Part shown: positions 43,222 to 54,800 of the stretch, piece by piece | How positions within the stretch are numbered: position 1 is the first letter of the stretch | Layout of the letters: the number at the start of each line of letters is the position of its first letter | The notes under the pieces: model-generated | Seen by the model: only the letters and a program-made list of their open reading frames with translations | Told to the model about the DNA's origin: nothing | Database searches by the model: none | Program-made: the position numbers and the translations under genes | Source: Paraspadella gotoi | Lineage: Eukaryota > Chaetognatha | Reading direction: 5' to 3' | Assembly: GCA_051294375.1 (NCBI GenBank) | Contig: CM119264.1 | Location: 28,810,696-28,874,695, forward strand | DNA: 64,000 bases

Positions 43222-46060
43222 GGCGGTGGATAAAGAAATGTAAAAATATTCTACCGGTCTATTAAGAAAGCTTTTTTGATTAGCAAATCGATTTTAGGAT
43301 AACCCTGTATTTCTTTTGATCTCTCTTCGATTTAAGCGACGTTCACGTTCCCGCATCTCTCGTTCACATGGCCGTCTCACGCAATCACGTCGAATGCGCG
43401 GCTTGGCTAATCCAAAAAGGATTTTGTTTTAAGAAAACAGAAGCGAATGGACTTTTTAAAGATGTTATCTTGGATAACGTTACGGTCGGTTTATATTTCA
43501 CTTGTCTTAAATTTAAATTTAAATTCAAACATACACTCGAGGATTTCGCAAAAAATAGCATGAGAATACTTATTAATAAAATTTTTAGAGTACTTTCCCC
43601 CCCTCCTAAAAAAAAATTAAAGAATTAATTACTAGAATTTTTAACATCGGATGACAGGTTTTAATGAAACTCCATGATCAGTTGTTTTCAATGCCCCAAG
43701 ACAAGATTTATCTTATTTGTTTATTTTTTACTTAGATCTTTTATCTTATTTGTTATTTTTTACTTAAATCTTTTATCTTATTTGTTTATTTTTTACTTAA
43801 ATCTTATATCTTATTTGTTTATTTTTGACCGCAGCGACCTCTTTAAAGATTATCGACGCCATTGCATTAATCGACTTTCAGGTGGAGGATCGACTTTTGG
43901 TAGTTCAATTTTTAATCGATCACGGAGCCGACGTCAACGCTAAGATTTTAGGCGACTGTGTGTGAGTATTACATACTATATTATATACTATATAATAGGG
44001 TGGAGTGATGAAAAGATTGAGCGATGGAACAATGCTTTTTTGCTGCCTTTGTATAAATAATTAAGCCCCTTTTCAAAAAAAAATTTTATAACAGTATCAT
44101 TAATTGAATTTTTTTTAAAATAATATCCTCATAAAATTATAAAATTTCAAAATCAAATTTTTTTTAATTTTAAGAACAGTTTCGGATTCGCTGGGAAAAA
44201 CTGAAAAACTTTTGTAAAATATGTTACATAATATTTTTAGGTTAAAGCTGCGAAAAATTACCAAAATGTTTCATCATATAATAGTTTCTATTACAAAATG
44301 TAAAAAAGTTGAGAATTTGACCTTTTTTTCCTTTTTTGACGCTGAAGACATTGAAATTTTTAATAACATATTTTATATTTTTCATCTAACTTTTTATGAA
44401 GAATCAGAATCTTTAATAAAAATTTTTAAAAATTATTTTGAAAATTTATAATTTATAAGAATATTACTATAAATATATTGTAATTAATGATACTGTTCCC
44501 CGAACAATATAAGCAAAATATTTTTTGTACTCCTTAATCATACTATCTTACATCTAAATATCCTTGTTTGTTTACTCAAATAAAATTTATGTTCCCCAGT
44601 TCTCCACTCTACTATATAAACACTACATAAACTAGATTGTTGTCTCGTAAGAGGGATGGAGGCCTAAACCGACCATATCGTGTCCAAAGTTAGGGGCGAG
44701 ATAGCTTATTTATTGGATGAATGGATAATTTTGCATTGGTAGTACCAATTTCATTCATGATTATTTTTAAAATAAATTTATATTTTTCAAAATAGAGGCC
44801 ATTTATTAATAACACTTATCTAAAAACCTCACCTAAAATGGCGACAAAAATGACAAAATTGAATGATGAATTAGTCAGTTTCGGTAAAGATGACATGAAA
44901 CATGAATAACCTTTTTTTTAATTGCCAATGTTAACATTAACGGCAAACTATAGTAAGGTCAGTACTTGTGACACCAAAATTTAAAAAATTTTAAAATGTT
45001 CAAGTGTCAATAAGCCTCAATATTTAAAGGATTTAAAAGAATAAACAAAAAATATAAAAGAAAATCTCAAAATGACTGAAATGACAGCAAAATCGACGGA
45101 AAAGAAAAATAATAAATATCAAACAAAATTACCTAAAATGCTAAACCTAAATGAAAGAATGTAACCTAGCTTTAGCCAAAAGCACCCCATTTTTATTTTA
45201 TTGCATCTGGTTTTTAAAGCGCCCTGCACCTGGTGGCGGCGGATGCGGACGAAACGGAGTTACTGGAGGTGCTGCTGCGGGAAGGAGCAGACGTCAACAT
45301 CCTCAACGAAGATCATTGCTCCCCGCTCTTTTTCTCTTGTCAGGTGAACGAAAAAAAATTTCTTGCAATATCAAATAGCCATCTTTCTGCAGGAATTCAT
45401 TTAATAATTTTTTTTTTAACTGTAGAACAACAACCTATTTGCGTCTAAACTGCTTCTGGAACACGGGGCCGATTACAGAATCAAAAGCATGCAAGGTAGG
45501 CCGAAAAAAATTTAATCAATCATTCACTCGATCGATAGAACAATTGATTAATCCAATTAAACGTTCCGTCACCAGGTTTGACGGCTTTCGACTTAATAAG
45601 AAACTACGATGACTGGATCAACAGCGGAATATTTCAGGAAGACGCGACGAGCGTGCTCAAGGGTGAGTGCGTTTTCCAGCAAAAGGTAAGTAACTAAGTA
45701 TCTTCTTCTCACTCGCACCTTACCTTCCCTTCTTCAGGTTTCAGTCTCAAACATATGCGAAATTCCATCCGGCGTCTCTCGCAACACGTGCGCGCGCTTC
45801 CGCCGGCGCACAACGTCGGCCCCGCCCACCTGATCGCTGTTCCCAATTTCGGCGCCGCTCAGTCGACGAGCGGTTCCAACGACGGCGGGCGTGCCCCGGC
45901 GCCCAGCGAGACCAAGAGTCCTCGGCCCAGCGTCCCGACCGAGAGCGTCATCGCCAAACGGGCCAAGTTGCCGCCGCGTCGCGCGAGTCCGGATCGAGGC
46001 GGACAAAGGTTTCCCGCCATTTTACATTCGCAGTCGTCGAGGGGACGATTGCAAGGGTAG
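26721..46060 (+). CDS. Tandem calponin-homology-like and ankyrin-repeat protein
   Basis: Exons: 26721-26732, 27379-27438, 27635-27735, 27991-28050, 31620-31794, 32190-32291, 32733-32978, 34696-34946, 35519-35791, 36039-36102, 36233-36286, 36632-36753, 37159-37240, 38688-38856, 39321-39505, 39580-39712, 40039-40191, 40361-40533, 40877-40987, 41338-41437, 41757-41877, 42086-42214, 42293-42476, 42842-43008, 43337-43484, 43849-43961, 45220-45343, 45426-45495, 45576-45662, 45738-46060. Phases agree, giving about 1363 residues. Residues 5-135 look like a calponin-homology domain (RAFTSWVNFRLR, FELLWALVIYDIWFLWD, FTWIPEPPPE). A charged linker with KDKE repeats and a Gly run follows, then a second such region (~420-535: YLTHLVNAFVPKLF, LLNDRWSLNL). 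Ankyrin repeats start near residue 750 (GDAALHIACRIGNY; ANYLLEMGADPN; AQILLEHGAEVNAKDDDGNT). The tail is disordered. Likely a cytoskeletal scaffold; I do not recognise an orthologue. Exon 1 (MSLK) and exon 43849 are least certain. Confidence 0.72.
27775..27890 (-). repeat. Degenerate telomere-like CCCTAA array in an intron
   Basis: Irregular AACCCTAA, CCTAATCCTAAT and related units between ankyrin-gene exons 27635-27735 and 27991-28050. Confidence 0.8.
28300..28431 (+). mobile_element. tRNA-derived SINE-like segment
   Basis: ACGGGTTCTAGCCC matches a Pol III B box, followed by a GC-rich body with short inverted repeats (GACGGGCC, ACCGGTAGCAAGCCTACCG). It resembles in style, not sequence, the element at 53262-53470. 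It directly precedes the hAT-like element. Confidence 0.4.
28714..28756 (-). ncRNA. Hammerhead ribozyme motif a
   Basis: Minus strand order: stem I ACG (28756-28754), core CTGATGA (28753-28747), stem II GGCTC with loop GAAATGT and GAGCC, then GAAAAC, ATGTC and CGT closing stem I. All conserved hammerhead parts are present; the second core block has one extra A against GAAAC in the other copies. Predicted cleavage is after GTC. Stem III is the palindrome ACATGT, so activity would favour a paired, double-hammerhead form. Confidence 0.65.
29728..29769 (+). ncRNA. Hammerhead ribozyme motif b (degenerate)
   Basis: Mirror copy in the right arm: CTGATGA, stem II GGCTC/GAGCC, then AAAC without the conserved G, then ATGTC and CGT. 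An extra G follows stem I. The missing core G would probably abolish cleavage. Confidence 0.5.
30097..30141 (-). ncRNA. Hammerhead ribozyme motif c
   Basis: Stem I GACG/CGTC, core CCGATGA (one change from CTGATGA), stem II GGCTT/AAGCC, then GAAAC and ATGTC. Stem changes relative to motif a are compensated (GGCTC/GAGCC became GGCTT/AAGCC; stem I gained a pair), which supports a selected fold in the ancestor. Confidence 0.6.
30647..30689 (+). ncRNA. Hammerhead ribozyme motif d (degenerate)
   Basis: GAGATGA in place of CTGATGA, then stem II GGCTT/AAGCC, GAAAC, ATGTC and CGTC. The first core block and stem I are damaged, so inactivity is expected. Confidence 0.45.
31015..31360 (+). repeat. 17-bp minisatellite TCCTTTCCTCCACCGCC
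   Basis: About twenty units, the length not a multiple of three, so all frames stay open on both strands and give spurious ORFs. Intronic in the ankyrin gene. Confidence 0.95.
31795..32060 (+). repeat. GCTGTT/GTTGCNGAN repeat after a splice donor
   Basis: Starts as a CTGTTG run at the donor of exon 31620-31794 and decays into nine-base GTTGCTGAT-like units. From about 31880 one frame is open for some 60 codons (VADAVSVADTVVAALDD...), ending TAA. Probably repeat-derived intron rather than an exon. Confidence 0.6.
32292..32475. repeat. ATAC and GAC/GAT microsatellites
   Basis: The ATAC array begins at the donor of exon 32190-32291 (GTACATAC) and is followed by GAC and GAT triplet runs at 32398-32470. 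Confidence 0.93.
33000..33590 (+). repeat. Degenerate tandem repeat, CCAATCAAATTGTC type
   Basis: Roughly fifteen to eighteen diverged units of 35-40 bases combining GTCTGTCCAG and CCAATCAAATTGTC. Intronic in the ankyrin gene, beginning about 20 bases after exon 32733-32978. Confidence 0.8.
35110..35475. repeat. AATA/AATC tetranucleotide field
   Basis: About 350 bases alternating between AATA and AATC runs, ending some 45 bases before exon 35519. Confidence 0.95.
35727..35880 (+). repeat. Tandem duplication of an exon end with its splice donor
   Basis: GAAGAATTGGATTTAGAATA through GCCAGGTGA (35727-35795) is repeated at 35810-35878 with two or three changes. The second copy keeps the coding sequence and the CCAG/GTGA donor but lies behind an in-frame TGA, so it is intronic. 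Confidence 0.85.
37684..37790. repeat. GA microsatellite
   Basis: Nearly pure GA, about 105 bases, in the intron between ankyrin-gene exons 37159-37240 and 38688-38856. A GAAA array of about 80 bases at 39027-39106 lies in the next intron. Confidence 0.95.
42215..42292 (+). other. GC-AG intron in the ankyrin gene
   Basis: Exon 42086-42214 ends CACAG and the intron starts GCGAGT. The phase-2 junction gives PLHR-ARTSSIAQ, a normal ankyrin repeat. The nearest GT (GCGA/GTCGAT) would break the frame. Confidence 0.7.
42519..42590. repeat. ATTC tetranucleotide array
   Basis: ATTC units begin about 40 bases after exon 42293-42476 and decay into ATTCATTTATC-like sequence to about 42740. Confidence 0.95.
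43117..43220. repeat. GGGA and GA microsatellite
   Basis: GGGA units pass into about 80 bases of GA, in the intron between exons 42842-43008 and 43337-43484. Confidence 0.95.
43996..44611 (-). mobile_element. hAT-like non-autonomous element, uninterrupted copy
   Basis: Starts TAGGGTGGAG and ends CTCCACTCTA, flanked by perfect 8-bp duplications CTATATAA at 43988-43995 and 44612-44619. Its reverse complement aligns along its length with the element at 28440-30919, except that it lacks both foldback insertions. It lies in the intron between exons 43849-43961 and 45220-45343. Confidence 0.85.
44640..44757 (+). mobile_element. Truncated hairpin retroposon copy
   Basis: Diverged copy of the 3' half of the element at 19905-20166 (GATGGAGGCCTAAACC through ATTGGTAGTACCAATTTCAT), 20 bases after the hAT-like copy. 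Confidence 0.7.
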
Positions 46061-48856
46061 GTTAATTAGTAAATTTCGGTTAATATTTGAGTTAAAAAAA
46101 AAAAAAATTACGCAGCGTCGCCATTGCTTGGTTTTAAGCTATAGCAGTGCAAAAAAGTGTTGCAGTGTAACCACTGAAGTCTGAATCTATTTCCTACAAG
46201 TGTAATCTTAAATCATTTTTACTTCATTTCACTGTCAAGTGACCGAAATGGTATGAATATTCATTAAAACAGAGTAAAATATATATTTAGATCTTTCACT
46301 TGTGATAAAATGGAGGAGCTCTTTAATTTCGATTAACTTATTTCAACTATCTAAATTTGTTTTTAAATTTGTATAATATGTTTATAAATTAAGACAAATT
46401 TAAAGTACCTAGAGACCGAGTTCCTCTAATTGCTATTTCTGCTAAATTACCTATGATTTTCTAATGCCCAAAAAAAATGCAGCCTGCCTGAATTTAAGCG
46501 GAAGTTTAAACTCACTCTTTACTAATAATCTGAAGAATTTAACATTTGCTAGTGATTAATAATGCTGAATGATGATAATTGTTTGGTTTGAAAAGCGGAA
46601 ACAGGGTTGCATGCATTCAAACACAAATACCGCTATAAGTCTTGCAGAGAAGCCTTTAAAACTTAATGAATGATAATGATAATTTAATTGTAGGTAATAA
46701 ATCCTTTATTTATAGTATTCCTGGAATACAAGTCAACCAACATAAGCGGTTGGTAGCTTCATCGAAAGAGCGATTAAAGTCAAACGTATCTACTTCCAAA
46801 TCTGGACTGACAAGATCACAGGGGCTAACCTTGCCGCCAATTTTGTAGTTATTGTTATTGTATGTTGTTAATTGTTTTTTGTCTTAGATTCTTGTTTCTC
46901 GTTATAAAAGCTTTTCTGAATATCTTGAAAATGGAAACTGAAACTTCTAAAGATAAAATATTTGGCTAGTGTGTGCTTGGCCATAACTTACTAATCGCAA
47001 AATCAAGAAGTTCCAACACTAAGTATTATGATCGTTACCTCATTAACAATTAAACAGTCACAAAGTCTATGTAATGATATTATTACATGTGCTACTCTTG
47101 TTATATTATGCAATTTTTACTCATGTGATATGTAACATGTTTTAAGTTGAACAATGTTTTAGCATTTTTTTTAATGAAATACCGTAGTATGAAAACTAAT
47201 TCAAATGTTCTATCATACAGTAAGACTATTAGTGGCGATATAGAATTAGCTAAAATTAAAATAAATAACTTGAAGAGATATGTAAAATATCTATATATAT
47301 CTATATATAGACGTTAGTTGTGGTTGTCTGCAGGTGACAATCCGATTGGTTGAAGAGAGTGAATTAGTAACCGACTTCTCTTGGACCGCTAAACTCAATG
47401 AACAGCTTCGTAGTCACAAAGCTGGAATTAAAAGTAACTAATTAAGTTCCCAATCTTTTTTTTTAATAAAAAAGTTTGAGACAATTTTTTTATCTCTACT
47501 TGTCTTGTCTCTACTAGTTTCTTCTTTTCTCGAACAAAATAGCAAGAGAATCGCTGAAAGAAGTCGGCACAAAAATCAGCAGAAAGAAAAGAAAAGAAAA
47601 AAGGGGAAAAAAAGGAAAGAAAGGATCTCCCACCGGCCCGGTTGCTGTAGTTACTATCGTCCCTCAAACGCTAGAATATTGCCAAAGAGTCTTCGCTGTT
47701 ACAATAACGGTGGAATGGATGGGAACACCTTGTTAAGTAAATACGTCATCGATATGTATGTTCGTCCGTTTTCGATGATGGGGATTGGCTGAAAGTGCCT
47801 TTTTCAGATATATTTCCGTGGTTATTTTACTGACCCAGGAACAATTTTAACTCGGCGTTTCGTATTTTGCATTTGTCATTATGCCATAATTAAAGTACCG
47901 GGCGTGTAGTTATGGGTTAAATTTTTATTTTTTAAAAACGACAATCATCCCAAATTTTAAATTGCCTTTAATCAAAAAAGACCAAATTTGTATCTTCATC
48001 ATTTTGGATCGATCCCTTTTCATTAGTGTAAACTACAATCGAGTTTTGCGTTGTTTTCCCTCATGAGGGTTCAAGATTCACTTCCTTGTTTTTACGATGG
48101 ATTCTGTTCGGCGTAGTTCATAGCGGATGACGAGGCCCAAATGGCCTAAGCTATGCGCCTCATTAGCACTACGTCAAAAAAATGTATATATGTGTATTAT
48201 ATATATATTTCTGGCGGAATTGTTAAGTGAACTAGTAAAGCGAGTTTATTATTATTAACTTAAACAAAATGTTATTTATCGTTATCAATGTTCGAAATAA
48301 GTGCACTTATTTTGGTCTTGGCTCATTGTAGCACGCGGCCGTGAACATGGGCGAGTGCGTGTTGGATCGAGTCTCTCTACAATATCGATCTTTCACGTGA
48401 TACTGCGACTTGAAGAGGATGATGTCTATAAAAACCAGGATTCTCTTTTGAAAATTATCATTTGTCCGTCCCCTTTCCCATCACTATCATATTTTAAAAC
48501 GCATTGTCTTTACTTTCTACGTTTGTAATAATGTTTTACTTCTCTAAATGATTTTCATTGTGAATTTTTTTCGCCAATTCGACCAAAACTTTTTTATTGG
48601 ATTCTGATTTGTTCTGGTAAGTGAACCAGAAGTCTCTTCCCGCTTTTTGCGATTAATATTATAATTACGCATTTACGTAATTTTTTTTGACAGATTTTTC
48701 TTCCCCTCACACCTGGTCTCAAAAGCGACGATTTATACGAATCCGTAAAACGCTCATATGACGAAACTTAATGTATCAATTATCATGATCATTGACCTTT
48801 AAATTGTAATCGCACATATATACAAACTGTTCGCGCAATTGAACTCTGAAAACAAG
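46061..48856. other. Ankyrin-gene 3' region and intergenic DNA
   Basis: Contains three stretches that read like coding exons. 46716-46848 (after TTTATAG, SIPGIQVNQHKRLVASSKER and on to TAG) can accept a splice from a donor GG/GTAGGT at 46058. 47334-47441 opens after CTGCAG and gives VTIRLVEESELVTDFSWTAK to TAA. 47541-47735 gives a Lys-rich stretch then GSPTGPVAVVTIVPQTLEY to TAA. They could be alternative 3' ends of the ankyrin gene or a small separate gene. The rest is AT-rich with no signal. Confidence 0.4.
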
Positions 48857-51800
48857 ATGGCGGAATTGAGCGCCGAGGAAATGCGTCGTCGCCGCTTGGC
48901 GCGTCTCGGAGGACCAGCGCCCCCCTCTGCCACGCCCTCTTTATCCACCGTTAGCGCCGGTAATCGTTTTCTAATTTGGATGTGGATCGAATATGTTGCG
49001 GTTTTTTGTTTTTGGTTTTTTTTTTGTTTTTTTTTGTAAAATACTTTTGTATATATGAGAAATTCTAAAAGAAGATGCTTAACATTATGATTATCATTAT
49101 GGTAAAATTTTACTTTCACCGACTGAAATTTTGGTTTCTTTGGAAGAACAATGTAAAAAGATTTTATTATAAAACGTATAAAAATAATTATTTAACCAGC
49201 TCTAAACCCTCCCTAATCCTTACCCTAAATTACCCTTAAACCACCTCGAAACTACCCCTAACCCCGAAAGTAACGATAATAGTCTAGTAGATACAAATAA
49301 AGATATGAGATTGGCTTTCAAGTGGAGTCCGCCCAATAGATTTGGAGGGATCCGAAAGTTCTCTAAACAGTTCACTTTGACTGCCAGACGGTTGTTTTAA
49401 ATCTGGTGAGCGAATGAAGATGGAAAAAGAGTTAAGCTGAGGATCGCGTGAACCTGAAGATCGCGTGAATTGAAACTTTAAAGACAAACGTTTTAATTTC
49501 CATCGTTTTTCTCAGTTTCCCAATCATCTCTCGAGACCCCGAGCGGCCGCTCCGACGTTTCCGCGCCAGGGTCGCCCGCCGTCGCGAAGCCGACCGATTT
49601 GTCAGCATCGCAACCTATCAACATCAAGAGAGGCGGGAATTCCAATTCTTCCGGGTAAGATAATCGATCCAATGATGTAGAGAGATATGAAAATAATAAA
49701 ATTTTATAATAGTAAAATTTAGAATGTATAGAGTATGAAAATAAAAAATTAATGTAGAGCAAGATTTTGTCAAGTGATTGAACGGGGATATTGATTACAA
49801 TTGATTACAATTGATTGTAATGATTCTCTCTTCAGAAACTCTCTCCCCACGGGGTCGGCGATGGCGCAGGCGGCGCTCATGGGGGAGAGCGTCGAGGAAT
49901 GCGGTCACGTGACCAACATGAGCCCTACGTCGACACCCATCTTGTGTCAGCCTCAAATCAGTCAGGAAATGGACTCGGGAATCGAGACGATGGACATGGA
50001 CGAGTTTCCTTCGTCTCTCGTGGTCAGTTCGGTTTTTAATATTTTTTCTTTAGTGATAAATTTAATGATTTATATTTTAGTAATATAGTTGCGAGTTCGA
50101 CCCAGTAAGAAATATGTTTTCATAGAATAATAATTAATAATAATAATTTAATATTAAATAATTAGATGAACAACTCGTCCACGAAACTCGGGGGGTTTCC
50201 CTCCATCGGCGAAGAGGCGTCGCAAGACTCGGACTCTCCGAACCGACGATCCGTTGGAGACGCCGCCCGATCCTCGAGGAGGCGGGCGAGAACCGAGAGC
50301 AACTCTGAGATCTCCGAGGAACAAGTCGTCAGGTAAGTTAAAGAGTTGGATCAGTTTGAGAGGGAACGAGTTTAAAATGAAAAAAGAATATCTCTTTGAA
50401 TCCACAGAGTCATTCAACGAGTGTTAAAAGTCTCGTGGGATCAGTCTTCAAACGTGGCGTCGAGAGGAACGACCCCTCAACGGCATCTGGGCGTCGGCTC
50501 CATGGGAAGCCTTGATTCAACTTCACTTTCCGGTAAATGAATAATGTTAATTAATTAGTATTGATTCAGTTTTTATTTGCAACTGGCTAATTCTTAATCC
50601 CAGGTCCGTCAACGATTTTTCTTCCGCAAGCCGCTGACGCGGCCATCGACGCGCTGGCGTCGAATGAAGACGAATCCGACGAAGACTTTGGCATCCAATC
50701 CGGGTCTGTCATAAAAATAAGAAAGAAAACGTAAACTTTAATAAACTTAACCTCTTTTTTTCCGCAGTAACACGGGGCGTTTTTACATCGATCAAGCCGA
50801 TCTGATCTGCCAACTACTAATGGAGACTGTTTCCATCCTGGTGGACAAGTACCCCAGCAATCCCTACGCCTCCTTGAGACAGGAAGAGGATTTTCCCAGT
50901 TGTTCTCCGATGAAGATGTCAGGTATATAAATAAATAAATAAATAATAACAAGCCACATTGCGTTACATCGTTCCTTCACATCACCATTCGACCTCCGTC
51001 TTCAGGCGCGAGCCCCGGCGGCGTCTCTCCTCTCTCTTCGTCGATGGCGCCGACGAGGATGTTCACCAACGAGCGCTTCAAACCGCGCGATTGCTCAGAA
51101 TCCAACGCCGTCGCCTACCTACTCGATTGCTACGAGCGGGTGGCCCACGAAGAGCGCCTGGCGCCGCGTCGAGCCCTCACGCCTCCGCTCAGCGACGCGC
51201 TGGCCGAATTGAAACGACAGTGCACGCAGACGCTCTGTCTCGTCTTGCAGGTTTTTGGTCATTTTACGCGAATGATCGTCAAAACAATATTTTTGTATGA
51301 TACTTATCTTCGTATTCTAGGGAACGTTTACTTCGCCGCCTTTGGAACAAAAAGGTTCGCCTCTTCTTCCTTACCTCCTAGCGTCAAACCTTCCTCGCGG
51401 TTTTCTCCAAGATCTCGTCAATTTTACGCTCAGGTGAGACTGACGAAGACTTCGATCTTGATCGATCGTCGCATTCAGCCTTTTCTCTTTCGTAGTGAAA
51501 GCGAAACTGGACTCTTGACGCCGGGAAGCGACTTGATTTGTTCTCCGGAATCCGGTTCGTTGTTCAGCAAAATATTTTTGCCCGTTTTGCAAGGCTTACT
51601 CATTGCCATTGCCACCACCTCGCTACAGGTAAGTCGTCTCGCCTCGTATTTCTTCTTCTCTTTGGACTTTTAATGATTTTGCTCCTATTTTAGGGAGACC
51701 ACTATCACCAACCGTTGCAAGCCTTAAACGAGCTCATTGAAATCAAGTGGTCCAGATGGACGGACGAGGAAAACGAAAGCCCTCCGCCGGGATCGTCTAA

Positions 51801-54800
51801 TTCTCTCGTTTTGAGGTTTTAATTCGATTTAGAATTATTTTCATTGAGTTTGTCTTTGCATAAATTCAACAATTTCATTCTTCTCAGGCCTTTTTGCTCA
51901 CTGATCATCGCTCACCCATTGTTTCTCCCGCCTTCACTGACGTTTTCCACCGGAAGGGAGATGCAAAAACTGACATTTCTCGGACCATTTTTTCAGGTGC
52001 AGTTTTACGTACAAATATCATATTCAATGGTAGACGTTTTAATTATCTGACTTGTGTTAACGACTTCCGCTCTTATCGCAGCTCTCCGTCTTTGCGGAAG
52101 ACGACCCTCGCGTGGTGGAGGCGTACTTCTCCACCATATCCATGCCCTCCGACAGCGTGAAGGTTCTCAATCAAAACCTTCGACAGGCTTTGGAAAACTT
52201 GAGACAGGTCCTTTTACTTTTCATTATTTCATGATCTGGAAATCAGCTCTTTAGTTTTTAAGTGTAGTAGAAGAATCGACATTGCGTTTGCAGGATCTCT
52301 TCAAGCTCTTCCGAACACTCCTTGTCAACAGTGACACTCGAGACGCCGCAAAGAATTTCCTTCAAGAGGCGATAAGAAGAAACGTGAAGCGGACGCAAAT
52401 GCAGCCGGACGAAAAGCAAGTCGCCGGTGGGTCGCGTCATTTGTTATCCTCTTGCTTCCTTTATCCGTTTTCCCCTATTGCGTAACCCTTTTCTTTTATT
52501 ACAACAGGCGACGGGTTTATGCTCAATCTACTCACCGTGATGCAGCTGTTAAACCAAAAGGTGAAGATCGAAAAGGTGGATCCCTTTTACCCTTTCCATC
52601 CTCAAACGAGAGCGCCCAAGCTGGAGGACGAGACACGCCTCCTCTTTTCTCGCTCCGACTCCAATCTCTGGATGGAGAAAGGGTTGCCCGCCCAAGTCTC
52701 CTCCGCATGGAAGGACGAGGCGGCCAACTTCCCCACCGAGTGTTTCTTCCTCACCCTGGAGACGCACCACTCGGCGCTGCTGCCGGCGTGCAGGCGATAC
52801 CAGCGCCGCCTCCGCGTCATTCGCGAGCTGCAGCGCGCCGTGGAAGAGGTGGAGGGCACGGAGGATCAGTGGAAGGACATGCCGCTGGCCTCGCGGAATC
52901 GACAGCTCATCAAAAAGTGGAAGGATCAGATCAAGAAGTTCGCCCAGTCGAAACTCGCCGCCGATGTCGCCTTGCTCGATCCCAATTTGGTCCAGGTGAG
53001 GAATGGGCCTCGGGGACACGGGGGGATAAGTGAACGGGAGAGAAAGAGGAAAATGGAGAAAATTGCAATAAATGGGTGACAATTTTATTTAATTTTAATT
53101 TCCACAGCGTTGCTACCAATTTTACGCGGATCAATTAGTGCCCTTATTGTTACGTGTCTTGTCGCCGAGTGATCCGTCCCAACCGACCCTCCCTCTCCCG
53201 GCCGAGGTTAGTTTCAATCTGAATTCCCGCTCGTCGCGTTTGAAGAAGCAGGTATATATTATGGTGGACTAAAATCCACCAACCGTTCATCAGCGGCCAT
53301 TGGTGCCGGAGGCAAGTCATTCGCCTCCCAACCCAAAGGTCCGGGGTTCTAGCCCGGTGGTCGTCTGGCAGTTAAGAGGGACGGGGCGCTTAACCCGCCT
53401 GTAACATGGTGTTACAGCCTGATCCGAAGCTCAGGGACTGCTTACATTGAACGGTTCTGTCACTAACACATAGCAATAATTAATGTCTCTTCAATATTCA
53501 TTTAAAATGTTTTCTAGGTTCCGGAACTGTTCGCGTCTTATCCGGAATATTACCTCGAAGACATGGCCGACTTTTTCCTCTTCATTCTCCAATTTTCTCC
53601 TCAGACGTTGGAAGACAGGTCATTTTTTTTTAGGTTTCTAAATACATTAATTATAATGTAAAACTCAATAATTTTCTTCCAGTTGGAATCACGAACTGGC
53701 CACGTTTTTCCTGGTTCTCATTTCCTCACCTCACATCGTCAAAAATCCTTACCTCGTCGCCAAGTTCGTGGAGATTTTGTTCATCGCCGATCCTTCCATT
53801 CAAAGGTTAATTTTCTCGTTTCTAATTCTAGCGTTGATAATCATTAATTAATTAATATTATTCAATCAATCGTTTCTTATCTCACCGAAAAGGTTCACCG
53901 GTCGCCTCCACGACATGATCACCGGCCACCCTTTGAGTTCGAAGATCCTCGCCTCGTCGCTGATGCGATTTTATACCGACGTCGAGTCAACCGGAGCCTC
54001 TTCCGAATTCTACGACAAATTCTCCATCAGGTCAGGCGGACGATACGGTCCATTGTGATTGCGCGTTACTGTTACAGATGCTTTTTTATTATATCTCATC
54101 AATCTCAATTGTATATATTGTAGTAGTAAAATATTTAAAGTCCCTTCCGTTAAGTTGTTTTGCTTATTTCTGGCTTTAAGAGAGATTACTGACTAAAGTC
54201 GGTGGCGACTTGAAGCGGCTTTTTTTCTTCCCTTCAGACTATCGTTTTCCCTTCCTTAAAAAAAAAGGTACCACATCGCGATCGTGATGAAGTCTCTCTG
54301 GAAGATCCCCACCCACCATGACGCCATCTGCCGAGAGTCGACGCATGGGAAGCAGTTCGTCCGCTTCGTCAACATGCTCATCAACGACGCCACCTTTTTG
54401 CTCGACGAGTCGCTCGACTCTCTCAAACGCATCCACGAGGCGCAAGAGTTGATGGAAGACCCCGTCGAATGGGGAGCCTTGCCGAGGTGAGTGAATTGTA
54501 AACGCTGTTGGGGGAAGATTCCCCTTTTCCCCAATTTTGTAATTGGATCGTTTTTCAGAGAACAGCAAGTGCAGCGGCAGGGGACGCTGCGCCAGGACGA
54601 ACGCCAGTGCCGCAGTTACTTGACGCTGGCGTCGGAGACCGTGGAGATGTTCAGCTACTTGACGAAGAGCATCAAGGAGCCCTTCTTCAAGCCGGAGATC
54701 GTCGACAGGCTGGCGGCCATGCTCAACTTCAATCTCCAACAGCTCTGCGGACCCAAGTGCAAGGACCTTAAGGTGTGATATTTGGGAAATTGATGTGTGA

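Noticed and set aside
48301-48528. 75-residue plus-strand ORF upstream of UBE4B
   Set aside because: No splice context, no repeat structure, no similarity I recognise, and stop-to-stop length near chance.
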